DNA of 64,000 nt from Variovorax sp. WS11 (GTDB lineage: Bacteria > Pseudomonadota > Gammaproteobacteria > Burkholderiales > Burkholderiaceae_C): the NCBI RefSeq assembly GCF_010499245.1, contig NZ_JAAGOW010000004.1, positions 434,001 through 498,000 on the forward strand, read 5' to 3'. The position numbers and the translations under genes are program-made. The notes under the pieces were generated by a model. That model worked only from the letters and a program-made list of their open reading frames with translations, searched no databases and was not told where the DNA came from. Below are positions 16,097 through 25,097 of this stretch, one piece after another. Within the stretch, counting starts at the first letter, position 1. Each line of letters begins with the position of its first letter.

Positions 16097-16872
16097 GCGA
16101 CCTCCTCGTGCTTGGGCGGCCGGCCGCGCGCCGCCGGCCCGCTGGCCGCCTTGCGCCGGTATTCGTCGCCAATGCTGAAGTGCTTGCGCAGCACCTGGTC
16201 GGCCCGCTCCTCGTCGCGCGAGACCAGCGCCTGGAAGATGCGCGCATGGTCTTCGACGAGGTATTGCTTGACCGCCGGATCGCCACCGACCACGTCCCGG
16301 CGCTCGTGGTGCGAGCGCATCAGCAGCGTCGACATCGCGGCATACAGCTGCATCAGGGTCTCAGAGCGGCTCGCCCGCACCAGCGCGGCGTGGAACTCGT
16401 AGTCGGCGCGGCTGCCCTCTTCGGAATCGTCGACCGTCGCCTCGATGCGGTCGACTGCCGCGGCAATGCGCTCCAGATCCGAGGTCGATGCGTGCCGGCA
16501 GGCCAGGCGCACGGCCTGCACCTCGATGGCGATGCGCGCCTGCATCACGTCGTCCACGATGTCGGCCTGCTGCGCCATCGAGAACGCAAAGAAGTCGCCC
16601 AGCACCGACACGTCCGGCTTGCGCACGATGGTGCCCACGCGCTCGCGGATTTCGACCACGCCCATCATCGACAGCGCGCGCAGCGCCTCGCGCACGATCG
16701 GGCGGCTGACGCCCAACTGCAGCGCGAGCTCGCGTTCGGGCACCAGTCGATCGCCGCAGCGGATGCTGCCCTCGAGCAACTTGTCGCGTAGGAAGGCGAA
16801 CACTTTGGAGAAGCCTGTGCCCTCGGTTTCCTGCATTCGCGTGATGACCGGCGCTTGAATCTTTCTTGTCAT
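16093..16872 (-). CDS. FadR/GntR-family (FCD) transcriptional regulator
   Basis: A 259-residue regulator and the first gene of the leftward ABC/RpiB/RbsK operon. The winged helix-turn-helix (residues about 25-90) has RLVPERELALQLGVSRPIVREALRAL. The helical FCD ligand domain has the metal-binding His pattern DYEFHAALVRAS, SHHERRD and DHARIFQAL. FCD proteins usually bind sugar acids or other carboxylates, and this supports a sugar-acid-like inducer rather than free ribose. Autoregulation through the intergenic inverted repeat just upstream is likely. Confidence 0.9.
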   Translation of the reverse strand: MTRKIQAPVITRMQETEGTGFSKVFAFLRDKLLEGSIRCGDRLVPERELALQLGVSRPIVREALRALSMMGVVEIRERVGTIVRKPDVSVLGDFFAFSMAQQADIVDDVMQARIAIEVQAVRLACRHASTSDLERIAAAVDRIEATVDDSEEGSRADYEFHAALVRASRSETLMQLYAAMSTLLMRSHHERRDVVGGDPAVKQYLVEDHARIFQALVSRDEERADQVLRKHFSIGDEYRRKAASGPAARGRPPKHEEVA

Positions 16873-16893
16873 GCCGTGGTTTTACCAGCGGCC

Positions 16894-16905
16894 AGACCAA
16901 GGTCT
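16894..16905. promoter_or_regulatory. candidate operator of the FadR-type regulator
   Basis: AGACC and GGTCT are perfect five-base arms around AA, 22 bases upstream of the regulator start. FCD-type regulators bind short palindromes with GGT/ACC-type half-sites, so location and composition fit autoregulation. The arms are short, so chance is possible. Confidence 0.4.
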
Positions 16906-17055
16906 ATCCCGGACTATCCCTCTGCGGAGAAACCCGGATGCGTAGGCTTTTCCTTGGCGCGCTGCGGCGGCGTGCTCCGAGGTTGGCGCGGGCCGCGTCC
17001 ACCTTCGGCGCCATGAGCACTCCGGTGCATCCCTTAAGCGCGGCTGCAAATGGCT

Positions 17056-17092
17056 CATGTCTCGCGGTGGGCTGCACCCTGGGGGAGACATG
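17056..17092 (+). other. long imperfect stem-loop upstream of a small gene
   Basis: CATGTCTC (17056-17063) and GAGACATG (17085-17092) are perfect arms, and inside them GGTG and CACC can pair around GGCTG. The element lies within the 312-base interval 16873-17184, which otherwise contains no gene that I can support. It is followed by CACGCTTTT, a short T-run too far from the stem for a standard terminator. It could be a leader structure or a transposon-end relic. Confidence 0.45.
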
Positions 17093-17184
17093 CACGCTTT
17101 TGGCTTGGTACCGTGAAATCCTTCCTTCTCCGCTCAAGAGGCTGCGCGCCAAATGTAATCTTTGGTACTACGAAGGGGTCGCAG

Positions 17185-17439
17185 ATGAACATGAACCTCG
17201 AACTGAGCATTGATCAGCCCATCGCTGGTCACTTCTACTGGACGATCGTTGGCCTCGACCAGGCTGGCGACCATCAGCGGTTGGTCGACTACTCCCGCGG
17301 TCCGATGCCGACCCGCGGCTTGGCTACGGCAGCAGGTCTCGCCGCGTTGATGCGTCACCAAGAGGTTGAGGACCTCGGCACGCCGGCGTCGAGGCCGTCC
17401 TCGGATCCGATCGCAGAAGCGGCACGCCGATTCCATTGA
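17185..17439 (+). CDS. small hypothetical protein, 84 residues
   Basis: ATG at 17185 follows a good AAGGGG site at 17173-17178. The protein (start MNMNLELSIDQPIAGHFYW, end AEAARRFH) alternates hydrophobic and polar residues in its first half and is Pro/Ser-rich later. The first half resembles a short beta-rich domain, with HFYWTIVGLDQ and LVDYSRGPMPTR. I do not recognise a family. It is flanked by leftward operons and transcribed alone in the opposite sense. Confidence 0.55.
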   Translation: MNMNLELSIDQPIAGHFYWTIVGLDQAGDHQRLVDYSRGPMPTRGLATAAGLAALMRHQEVEDLGTPASRPSSDPIAEAARRFH

Positions 17440-17557
17440 ACGCCAAGCACGTAGCGCGAAGGAGGCACGCCGCCGGGCGACGGGCTGCGCGGCCTGATAC
17501 CCCAATATGCCCTTCGATCCATCGGTAGTGGCTTGCTCAGGCCGTCTGGCGCTGCGG

Positions 17558-18913
17558 CTACGCAATGGCTGCAGGAGCCACCCAGCTGCGTAGCTTCCCA
17601 GGATTAAGCAGGCCCAGAGGATCAAAGCGGCGCTTGACGTCCACCACGGCCGGGTCCAGGTTGTTCTGCTTGCCGTCCTCCACGATGTACACGTGGGGGT
17701 TGTTGATCTGCACGCCGTGGTCGCGGTAGATCTGCATGATCTGGTTCAGGCGCTCTTCGGTGCTGTAGCGGATGAGCTGCAGGCCGCTGCAGTTGAACGC
17801 GCCTTCCTTGGTGCGCAGGAACTCCAGGTGCATCATCACCTCACCCCTCAGCGCGGCTTCCAGGGCCTTGACCTGCTCGAGCTTGCGCATGGGGTCGAAC
17901 CCGCTCTGGATGTAGGTGAGCCCCTTGTCCACCTTCAGTGCATGGAGCGTGGTGTGGTTCCAGGTGTATTCGATGAGCGTCTTGTGGCTTTGCTCCACCT
18001 GGTCCGCGGTCTTGCAGTAGGTGACCTGGCCACCGTGCCGGACGACCATGTCGCGCATGCCCGCCTCGGAGTGTGGTGCCACCAGCACCATCACGGCATG
18101 GCAGCCGGAGGGCAGGTGCTCGGCCAGGCTGGTGAAGTAGTCTGCAATGGGGGCGGCCAGAAAGCAGACCTCCTTCTTCTCGAGGCCCGGCGCACTGCCG
18201 AAACGGTCGGCGAACTCCAGCGCCGCATCGAACTGCGCGAATGTGGCAATGCACTCGGTCCACGCCACCGCGGGCGTGAGTGCCACCTCCAGTTCCAGCA
18301 CGATGCCGTTGGTGCCGTAGGTATGGTGCAGCAGCATGGCTTCGGGGCCGCTCAGCTCCACGATCTGGGGCTCGGCCTCCACGGTCATGGCGCGCACGGC
18401 CAGCACGTTGCCGGGGGCTGCCAGCGGTCCGTGGTTGATGGAGCCCGCGCCGCCGAAACCGCCACCGAACAGCCCGCCCAGCGTGGCGCTGCGGTAGGTG
18501 GAGGGCAGCCAGCGCAACTCCTGTCCCAGTGGCTTGGCCTGTGCGTCGAAGTCTGCGAGCCGGATACCGGCCTGCGCACGGCCCACGCCGCCGCGCACCC
18601 AGCCGAAGCCGTTGTAGCCGCTCAGGTCCAGGATGACGCCGCCGTGCAGCGGTGTGCTTTGCCCATAGTTGCCGGTGCCGCTGCCGCGCACCGTGATGGG
18701 AATACCGGCGCGGGCGCAGGCGGCCACCACACTGCGAATCTCGTCTTCGGTGCGCGGGCGCACGGCGATGTCGCCGCGCTTGCCCGCCAGGTCGCGCTTG
18801 AGTACGGGGCTGAACCAGGCGAAGTCCTGCGAAAGCCGGCCTACGCGCAGTGGGTCGGCAATCCAGTCCAGGTCACGCAGCAGGTCGGGCAATTGATGGG
18901 CGGTAGGGGTCAT
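17558..18913 (-). CDS. FAD-binding oxidoreductase (PCMH/VAO type)
   Basis: A 451-residue flavoprotein of the glycolate-oxidase GlcD/vanillyl-alcohol-oxidase group. The N-terminal PCMH-type FAD domain (about 45-225) has ITVRGSGTGNYGQSTPLHGG and the segment TLGGLFGGGFGGAGSINHG. The C-terminal cap ends with VDVKRRFDPLGLLNPGKL, a near-universal signature. It is the last gene of a leftward operon with an NMT1-type ABC transporter and likely oxidises an alcohol, amine or hydroxy-acid group on the imported substrate. There is no signal peptide, so it is likely cytosolic. Confidence 0.9.
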   Translation of the reverse strand: MTPTAHQLPDLLRDLDWIADPLRVGRLSQDFAWFSPVLKRDLAGKRGDIAVRPRTEDEIRSVVAACARAGIPITVRGSGTGNYGQSTPLHGGVILDLSGYNGFGWVRGGVGRAQAGIRLADFDAQAKPLGQELRWLPSTYRSATLGGLFGGGFGGAGSINHGPLAAPGNVLAVRAMTVEAEPQIVELSGPEAMLLHHTYGTNGIVLELEVALTPAVAWTECIATFAQFDAALEFADRFGSAPGLEKKEVCFLAAPIADYFTSLAEHLPSGCHAVMVLVAPHSEAGMRDMVVRHGGQVTYCKTADQVEQSHKTLIEYTWNHTTLHALKVDKGLTYIQSGFDPMRKLEQVKALEAALRGEVMMHLEFLRTKEGAFNCSGLQLIRYSTEERLNQIMQIYRDHGVQINNPHVYIVEDGKQNNLDPAVVDVKRRFDPLGLLNPGKLRSWVAPAAIA

Positions 18914-18999
18914 GGGGCTATCTACTGTGGGAGGGCGGTGGAGGCGAAGGAGTACCCCAACCGCCGCAGGCGATGTTCAGGCTTCGGGAGGGACAGGGG

Positions 19000-19899
19000 C
19001 TAGTCTTGCGGGTTCTCGCTGGCATGCCAGCCGCCCAGCGCCAGCCGTGTGAGCCAGGCCATCAGGACGAACAGGGCGACACCGGTGAGCGAGATCAGCA
19101 ACAGGGCGGCAAACATGCGCGGGATGTTGAGCTGAAAGCCGGCCTGCAGGATCTGGTAGGCCAGCCCTGCGCCCGTGCCACCCGTGCCTGCGACGAACTC
19201 GGCCACCACGGCGCCGATCAATGCCAGGCCGCTGGAGATGCGCAGCCCGCCGAAGAAGCAGGGCAGCGCGCTCGGGATGCGCAGGCGCAGCAGCGTCTGC
19301 AGCCGTGTGGCGCGGTTGAGCTTGAAATAGCTTTGCAGGTCCGGCTCCACACTGCGCAGGCCCAGCGTGGTGTTGCTGATGATGGGGAACAGGGCCACCA
19401 GCGCGGCGCAGATCACCATGGAGGCCATCGGGTCCTTGACCCAGATGATGATGAGCGGCGCCACCGCCACGATGGGAGTGACCTGCAGCAGCACGGCATA
19501 GGGGAACAGGGCGGTCTCGATGCGCGTGCTCTGCACGAACAGGAACGAGATCAGCACCCCGGCCACCGTGGCCACACCAAAGGCCAGCACCGTGATCTTG
19601 ACAGTGACCCAGAGCGAGGCGCCCAGGGCGGCCCAGTCGGTGAACAGGGTCTTCATCATCAGCAGCGGCGATGGCACCAGGTAGGGCGGCAGTTCCAGGC
19701 CGGTGACCAGGCTCTGCCACAGTGCGATCAGCACCAGACCCACAAGCAGCGGGTAGGCCACGCGCTGCACGCGCGGCTGCGCCATGAGCGGCGTGCGCGG
19801 GCGCGCTGCTGCCCTGGGCGGGGCCGGTGCGCGGGTGGGCTGAGCGCTGCGCGCAGCGACGGGTGCTGCCACGGGAGCGGTCGCAAAAGGCGTGCTCAT
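19000..19899 (-). CDS. ABC transporter permease, SsuC/TauC/ThiX type
   Basis: A 299-residue permease with an Ala/Pro-rich N-terminal arm (about 45 residues) that is unusual for the family, then six hydrophobic segments. The coupling loop with the RLRIPSALPCFFGGLRISSGL motif is typical of nitrate/taurine/aliphatic sulfonate and thiamine-precursor permeases. ATG at 19899 overlaps the ATPase stop (ATGA). A second ATG 38 codons on (MAQPRVQRVAYPLL) would remove the odd arm and is a credible alternative start. Confidence 0.88.
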   Translation of the reverse strand: MSTPFATAPVAAPVAARSAQPTRAPAPPRAAARPRTPLMAQPRVQRVAYPLLVGLVLIALWQSLVTGLELPPYLVPSPLLMMKTLFTDWAALGASLWVTVKITVLAFGVATVAGVLISFLFVQSTRIETALFPYAVLLQVTPIVAVAPLIIIWVKDPMASMVICAALVALFPIISNTTLGLRSVEPDLQSYFKLNRATRLQTLLRLRIPSALPCFFGGLRISSGLALIGAVVAEFVAGTGGTGAGLAYQILQAGFQLNIPRMFAALLLISLTGVALFVLMAWLTRLALGGWHASENPQD

Positions 19900-20732
19900 C
19901 CCAGGGCCTCCTCGGTGTCGGCGCTGGCGCGCAGCAGGCTGTCTTGCAGTCGCTTGGCGTAGCGGCTGAATTCAGGCGACACCATGAAGTCGGCCGTGCG
20001 GGGGTAGGGGGCGTCGATGCGGAACTCTTCGACCACACGGCCCGGGCGTGCAGCCATCATGAGCACGCGGCTGGAGAGGAACACGGCCTCGTGGATCGAG
20101 TGCGTCACAAAAATCACGGTGAGCTTTTTCTTGCACCACAGGTCGAGCAGGTCGGCATCGAGCTTGTGGCGCGTGATCTCGTCGAGCGCGCCGAACGGCT
20201 CGTCCATGAGCAGCAGGTCGGGCTGGGTGACCAGGCCGCGCGCGATCGACACGCGCATCTGCATGCCGCCCGACAGGGCGCGCGGCAGGGCGGTCGCAAA
20301 CCTCGACAGCCCCACCAGCGCCAGCGCCTCTGCCACCTGGGCGTCGGCCTCCTGGCGCGGTACGCCGGCCAGGTCCAGTGGGAGGCGCACATTGGTCTGC
20401 ACGCTGGCCCACGGCATAAGCGTGGGCGATTGGAAGACGAAGGCCATCTTCTTGCCGCTTTCGCCCAGCCGTGCCACGGGCTTGCGCCACAGGTGCAGCA
20501 GGCCGTCGGTGGGCTCCAGCAGGCCCGCCACCATCTTGAGCAGTGTGCTCTTGCCGCAGCCTGAAGGCCCCAGCAGGGTGACGAACTCTCCTTCCTCGAT
20601 GGTCAGGTCCACCGGCAGCAGCGCCTGGGTTCCATTGGGGTAGGTCTTCTCGGCAGACAGCACCTCCACCGCCGGTGTGGGGGGTGCTGCGCGAGGGCTC
20701 GGAGCCAGGGGCGGGGTGTCGGAGGGGCTCAT
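19896..20732 (-). CDS. ABC transporter ATP-binding protein, SsuB/TauB/ThiZ type
   Basis: A 278-residue ATPase. Walker A LGPSGCGKST lies near residue 54. The Q-loop FVFQSPTLMPWAS, signature ALSGGMQMRVSIARGL, Walker B LLLMDEPFGALDEITR and switch His FVTHSIHEAVFLSSR are all intact. ATG at 20732 is two bases after the receptor stop. It belongs with the NMT1-type receptor and TauC-like permease as a three-gene importer. Confidence 0.92.
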   Translation of the reverse strand: MSPSDTPPLAPSPRAAPPTPAVEVLSAEKTYPNGTQALLPVDLTIEEGEFVTLLGPSGCGKSTLLKMVAGLLEPTDGLLHLWRKPVARLGESGKKMAFVFQSPTLMPWASVQTNVRLPLDLAGVPRQEADAQVAEALALVGLSRFATALPRALSGGMQMRVSIARGLVTQPDLLLMDEPFGALDEITRHKLDADLLDLWCKKKLTVIFVTHSIHEAVFLSSRVLMMAARPGRVVEEFRIDAPYPRTADFMVSPEFSRYAKRLQDSLLRASADTEEALG

Positions 20733-20734
20733 GG

Positions 20735-21727
20735 TCAAGGCAGAACCTTGAGGTCCTTGACGAAGCTGGTGGTGTAGGTGTCGGCCAGCTTGACCTTGGC
20801 GGGATCGATCAGCTTGGCGTCCACCAGGAACTCGTAGCTCGCCTTGGCGCGGGCGTCGGTCATGATGCCGATGCCCATCGTGGCGGCGTCGCCCCCGGTG
20901 GCCATGCCCATTTCCTTCAGCTTGGCCACGCTGTAGGCCAGCTGCTCGTCGGTCATGTTGGGGTTGTCCTTCTTGATGAGCGCATTGGCAGGAGCCGGGT
21001 CGGCCAGGTAGCTCTTCCAGCCTTCCATCGAGGCCTTCACGAACGAGGCCACGGCGGCATTGCGCTCCTTGACGGTCTTTTCCATGCACGAGATCGTGGT
21101 GGCGTAGGCGGGGTAGCCCTGGTCGCTGAACATCAGCGTGTTGGCCTTCACGCCCGCCTTGGCAATGGCAAATGGCTCGGACGTCAGGTAGCCCTGCTGG
21201 GCCGTGTTCTTGTCGGCCACGAAGGGCTGGATGTTGAAGGTGTAGGGGCGGGTCTGCGCATCGGTGAAGCCGTACTTGGCCTTCAGCCAGGGCCAGTAGC
21301 CGCGCTGGGCCGACGAGGCGATCAGGATGGTCTTGCCCTTGAGGTCCTCGAACTTCTTCACGTCGTCATGAGCGATGAGTACCTGGGGGTCCTTCTGGAA
21401 TACGGCCGCTACGTTCACCACGGGCACGCCGCCTTCTCGCATCTGAATCATCTGCAAGTCGCTGGAGCCCATCACGCACTCGGCCTGGCCGGCCGCCATC
21501 ATCTGAACGATATTGACCTGCGGGCCTCCCATCTTGATGGTCACGTCCAGGCCGTACTTCTTGTACAGGCCCGTGGCGACAGCCTGGTAGAAGCCGCCGT
21601 GCTCGGCCTGGGCGTACCAGTTGGTCATGTAGGTGAACTTTTCCTGTGCCTGGGCGGCACCCATGGCACCAAGACCGAGCAGCACGGCTGCACCAAGTGT
21701 GGAAAGGCGGGAGGCAGTCTTCATCAT
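20735..21727 (-). CDS. NMT1/THI5-family periplasmic solute-binding protein
   Basis: A 330-residue receptor. The Sec signal peptide ends GAAQAQ near residue 28. The mature protein starts FTYMTNWYAQAEHGGFYQA and has GGPQVNIVQMMAAGQAECVMG, the SsuA/ThiY/THI5-like fold. Family members bind thiamine precursors, formylaminopyrimidines, taurine, nitrate or riboflavin. An aromatic-rich pocket motif (NWYAQAEHGGFY) is shared with pyrimidine and hydroxymethylpyrimidine receptors. Together with cytosine-deaminase-like and creatininase-like enzymes this favours an N-heterocyclic ligand; that is inference. Confidence 0.9.
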   Translation of the reverse strand: MMKTASRLSTLGAAVLLGLGAMGAAQAQEKFTYMTNWYAQAEHGGFYQAVATGLYKKYGLDVTIKMGGPQVNIVQMMAAGQAECVMGSSDLQMIQMREGGVPVVNVAAVFQKDPQVLIAHDDVKKFEDLKGKTILIASSAQRGYWPWLKAKYGFTDAQTRPYTFNIQPFVADKNTAQQGYLTSEPFAIAKAGVKANTLMFSDQGYPAYATTISCMEKTVKERNAAVASFVKASMEGWKSYLADPAPANALIKKDNPNMTDEQLAYSVAKLKEMGMATGGDAATMGIGIMTDARAKASYEFLVDAKLIDPAKVKLADTYTTSFVKDLKVLP

Positions 21728-21793
21728 GGCAATACTCCGGTAGGGTGATGGGAGAGGGAGGCAGAGGGGCGCGCGGTGCGCGCCTTGCAGGCT

Positions 21794-22647
21794 TCAGGCC
21801 GGCGTGGTTTCGACATGGCCTGTGTGGTTGGCACGGCCCCAGGTGGGCTCGGGGCGTGCGGCCCACTGCAGGTGGTGCATCTCGGTGATGGCGGCGGCCC
21901 AACTCACTGCCAGTGAATCGAGGATCGCGTGGCCCTGCTCGGCCGTGGCGGGCAGCGGGTCGCCAATGATTCCGCTGGGCCCGAAGTCGCGCGCGCTCCA
22001 CGCGCAGGCGGGCCGGCCATCGGGCGAGAGCAGGGGCGACTGGAAGACGGGCGGGTAGTTGACCACCGCGCGCTCCATGTGCACGGTGTCGGGCGCCAGC
22101 GCCAGCATCAGCGCCGTCTCGGCATGGCCTGCGTGCATGGCCAGCTTCTTTTCCTTGTCCGACAGGTATTGGCCCGCCACGTGCGGCACGCGCCAGGTGA
22201 AGCTGGGCACCACGATGAAGTCGCCATGGCGCAGGCGCAGTTCGCGAGCGCACATCTCCATCACCTGCGGCTGGCCGCCATGGCCGTTGACGAACAGCAG
22301 CTTGCGAAACCCCGCGCGGTACACGGACTCGCCCACCTCGTTCATGGTGGCCAGCAGGGTCTCGCCGCTCAGGGTGACGGTGCCCGGAAAGTGCAAGTGC
22401 TCCTCCGACTTGCCGTAGGTGATGGGGGCCATGGCAAAGGCCGGCACCTCCGCCGGCAGTCGGGCCAGCGCATGGCCCACCACGCCCGCGCTGATCACCG
22501 TGTCCACCGCGCAAGGCAGGTGAGGGCCGTGCTGCTCGGTGGCGCCGGTCGGCAAGACGATGACGGTGTTCTCCTTGTCCAGGTCGACGATCCGGGTCCA
22601 GCCTGTGGTAGGGCAGGCGCGGTTGCTGGGTTGTAGCCGTGCAGCAT
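21794..22647 (-). CDS. creatininase-family amidohydrolase, with an N-terminal frameshift
   Basis: About 283 residues when repaired. Creatininase-type metal-binding motifs are present: TGATEQHGPHLP, VDTVISAGV, NGHGGQPQVMEMCAREL, HAGHAETALML. The family opens cyclic or linear amides (creatinine, formylaminopyrimidines). The natural start MLHGYN at 22647 is in a different frame from the rest; a single missing C in the CCC run near 22628 would join them. As sequenced, the body's frame instead stays open far upstream with unlikely codons. Other genes of this leftward operon are intact, apart from a similar single-base loss in the adjacent amidohydrolase. Confidence 0.82.
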
Positions 22648-23151
22648 AAAGCGGGTCTTTCTTTGAAGGCGATGCGGGTGCGGGAAGGGAGCAGCGGGTC
22701 GTGCTGGTGGCAGCCAGGCGGTGGTTTCCACTCCCGATGAGGATGCTCGGGCGTGGCAGTATTTTATGCCTACTCACCATGGTGGAGACCGGAAAATCGC
22801 CCGGAAAGAACAGCTTGCGCACCTGGCTGTAAACAGCGAAAGTGGTCCAGGTTCTAAAGCGCCCGAACCAGCTTCTGATCATCCGACATCTTCGCCCGCC
22901 AGCCGCTCCGGAGTGGTCTGGCGGATGTGTCCAGCACAGCTCTGGCGAGGATGGCCCTCCCGATGTCGTTAAGCGAATTCGCCCGGTGCGGCTTGACTCA
23001 GCGTGGTGGCCTGTCGGGAATATTATCGGCATAGTCAGCACGATATGGCTGGTCGCCGGGTCGACTGGCAATGATCCCGACAGGAACACAAAGTCCTCGC
23101 GCGTCGCCACGCGGTAGCGGGCCAGGGTCAAAGGATGCCTGGGTCGTAAAG
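22648..23151. other. 504-base interval without a supported gene
   Basis: The interval separates two genes of an otherwise tight operon. Open frames exist on both strands but show no family features, and the composition is less GC-rich than the neighbours. GGCATAAAATACTGCC around 22756-22771 contains a TAAAAT -10-like hexamer between GGCA/TGCC arms and could carry a promoter for the creatininase/ABC genes. The rest may be inserted or decayed DNA. Confidence 0.5.
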
Positions 23152-24479
23152 TTAAGTGCCCGGCGCGATGCTTTTTGGGTGGGCGGCGGCGGGGCGGGTG
23201 TCAGCCACCCGCCACGCGGCGCTGGCATGGCCACTGGTGACTGACCAGCGCAGCACCACGCGGGCCGTGCGCGAGGAAAGCCCCAGCGGTCGGCCTGGTT
23301 GAAGACGATCAGGTCGAACGCACTGCCGGGCTGCAGCGGCAGGGCGTCCGGGCCGCGGCGCAGCCAGTCGGTGCGGCACAGCGATTCGGACCAGCGGTCG
23401 AACGGTGCTTCCAGCTGCGCGGCGAGCACGCCGGTCGCCAGGGCTTCGAGCGGATCGAAGCTGCCCACCGGGCAAAAAGGATCCTGCACGTTGTCGCTGG
23501 CCACCAGCACCGGGATGCCGCGCGCATGCGCTTCCTTGACCAGGGTGAGGCCGCGCTGGCGCGGCGTTCGGCCGGTGGTGGCGTCCTGCAGCAGCAGGTT
23601 GGTGATGGGCAGGGTGACCAGGGTGATGGGGCTGCGCGCCACCGCATCGAGGGTGGCCAGCGCCGTGGCCTCGTCCTGCGTGGCCAACGCACAGGCGTGG
23701 CCGCAAACCACGTGGCCTTCGAAGCGCAGCGCCTGCAACAGCGCGACCGTGGTGGTCAGGCCCAGCGCGCCGGGGTGCAGTTCCTCGTCCACGTGCAGGT
23801 CCACGTTCAGGCCATGGTGCTGCGCGGCCTCGAACAGGTGGCGCAGGGCCTGCGGGTTCCAGTGGGTCGAGTGCACGAAGCCGCCCAGCAGGGCGCCGGG
23901 CCCGCTCTGGGCCACGGTGCGTGCCAGGTGCATGGCGGTGCTGCGCTCGGTGTACAGGTGCAGCGGGATCAGGCCCACGCGCTCCAGCGTGATGCGGCCG
24001 GTCCATTCCTGCGCGAGCTCGCGCAGAACGTTCCAGGCCAGGGGCTGGGCCTCCGGCTCCCACCAGTCGCAGTGCGTGCGCAGGTGCACCACGCCGGCGT
24101 CATAGGCCCATTGCAGGGCGCGGCTGGCGCGGGCGCGGATGTCGGCCTCCGTCCAGCCCTGGCGGTCCACCATCATGGCTTCGATGGCGCCCAGCAGGCC
24201 GGGCTTCACCGTGCCCATGCGCGGCAGGGTGAAGGCCTTGTCCAGGTGCGTGTGGGCGTCCACCAGGCCCGGCAGAACCAGGGCGCCACCCACGTCCCAG
24301 GTGGTGCCTGCAGGCAGGGGGCGCGCCCGGTCGTGCGGGACCACGCCTTGCATGCGGCCCTGGGCAGTGTGCAGATCGGCCAGTGCTGGCTGGCCGTCGC
24401 TGGAGGGCCATTGCCGGGGCAGCAGCCAGCCGGGCAGGCGGGCGCGCACGATGTGGTCGGGGGCGTCGGATGCGTGCAT
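23152..24479 (-). CDS. cytosine-deaminase-like amidohydrolase, C-terminal frameshift
   Basis: A metal-dependent amidohydrolase of the CodA group, about 442 residues when repaired. Motifs in order: the HxH strand VDAHTHLDK near 75, VHLRTHCDW, the ligand/catalytic segment LHVDEELHPGALGL, GHACALA, and the Asp strand LVASDNVQDPF. CodA-type enzymes deaminate or hydrolyse pyrimidines and related cyclic amides. One G is missing from the G-run at 23281-23284. Restoring it gives the family C-terminus TARVVLRW and a stop at 23152, whereas the raw frame runs on to 22998. It overlaps no neighbour and lies nine bases after the flavodoxin-fold gene. Confidence 0.85.
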
Positions 24480-24488
24480 GCCGGTCCC

Positions 24489-25076
24489 TCAGGCAAAGCG
24501 CGCCATGGCCTGGCCGACGCGGGCCTTGAAAGCTTCCAGGCGCGGGGGCTTGGCCACGTTCATGTGGTAGCAGGCGTGGTAGTCCACGCGGGCCTTGCCG
24601 CCCGTCAGCAGGCGCATGTAGCGCGTGACGGACTTGCGCGGCGGGTCGCCCATGAGCAGGGCCGTCCAGCGCGGGCGGCCATAGGTGACCACCGCCGAGA
24701 TGCGCTTGATGTGCGTGAGCGAGGGCTTCACGTGCTGCGGGTCGCTGATGTCGAAGGCCACGCCCGGCATCAGCACGCGGTCGAAAAAGCCCTTGAGCAT
24801 GGCCGGCATGCCGAAGCACCAGGTGGGAAAGCAGAACACCACGGCCTCGGCGCACAGCAGGCGGTCCACATAGCGCTGGACCGGCAGCCGGTTGTTCGGC
24901 ACCTCGTGGTAGCCCAGGCGCTCCTCGCGGCTCAGGACCGGGTTGAAGTCCTCGGCATACAGGTCGCAGTCGTCCACCTCGTGGCCGGCCGCGCGCAGGT
25001 TGCGCACCACCTCGGCATGCAGGGCCGCGTTGTAGCTGGTTTCCACCGGGTGGCAATAGATCACGAGGATGCGCAT
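24489..25076 (-). CDS. NAD(P)H dehydrogenase (quinone) family, flavodoxin fold
   Basis: A 195-residue MdaB/NQO1-like flavoprotein. The N-terminal MRILVIYCHPVETSYNAAL strand and phosphate loop, FCFPTWCFGMPAMLKGFFDRV and the TYGRPRW region are the FMN/FAD-binding motifs. It probably reduces a quinone-like or azo/nitro-aromatic intermediate with two electrons or supplies reduced flavin. ATG at 25076 is preferred over an upstream TTG at 25091. It lies between a ferredoxin gene and the amidohydrolase gene, so it may form part of an electron chain with that ferredoxin. Confidence 0.87.
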   Translation of the reverse strand: MRILVIYCHPVETSYNAALHAEVVRNLRAAGHEVDDCDLYAEDFNPVLSREERLGYHEVPNNRLPVQRYVDRLLCAEAVVFCFPTWCFGMPAMLKGFFDRVLMPGVAFDISDPQHVKPSLTHIKRISAVVTYGRPRWTALLMGDPPRKSVTRYMRLLTGGKARVDYHACYHMNVAKPPRLEAFKARVGQAMARFA

Positions 25077-25097
25077 GCGGACGCCTGCCAAACGGAG

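Noticed and set aside
14715..16286. 523-codon leftward frame around the permease
   Set aside because: The permease begins at 15416; the upstream part is a shadow of the second permease and regulator in another phase.
16913..17100. Small frames upstream of the 84-residue gene
   Set aside because: They lack starts with ribosome-binding sites and cross the long stem-loop; only the frame from 17185 has a good site.
22842..23117. 91-residue rightward frame in the gap between the two hydrolases
   Set aside because: It starts inside unsupported sequence with no ribosome-binding site and no family signal.
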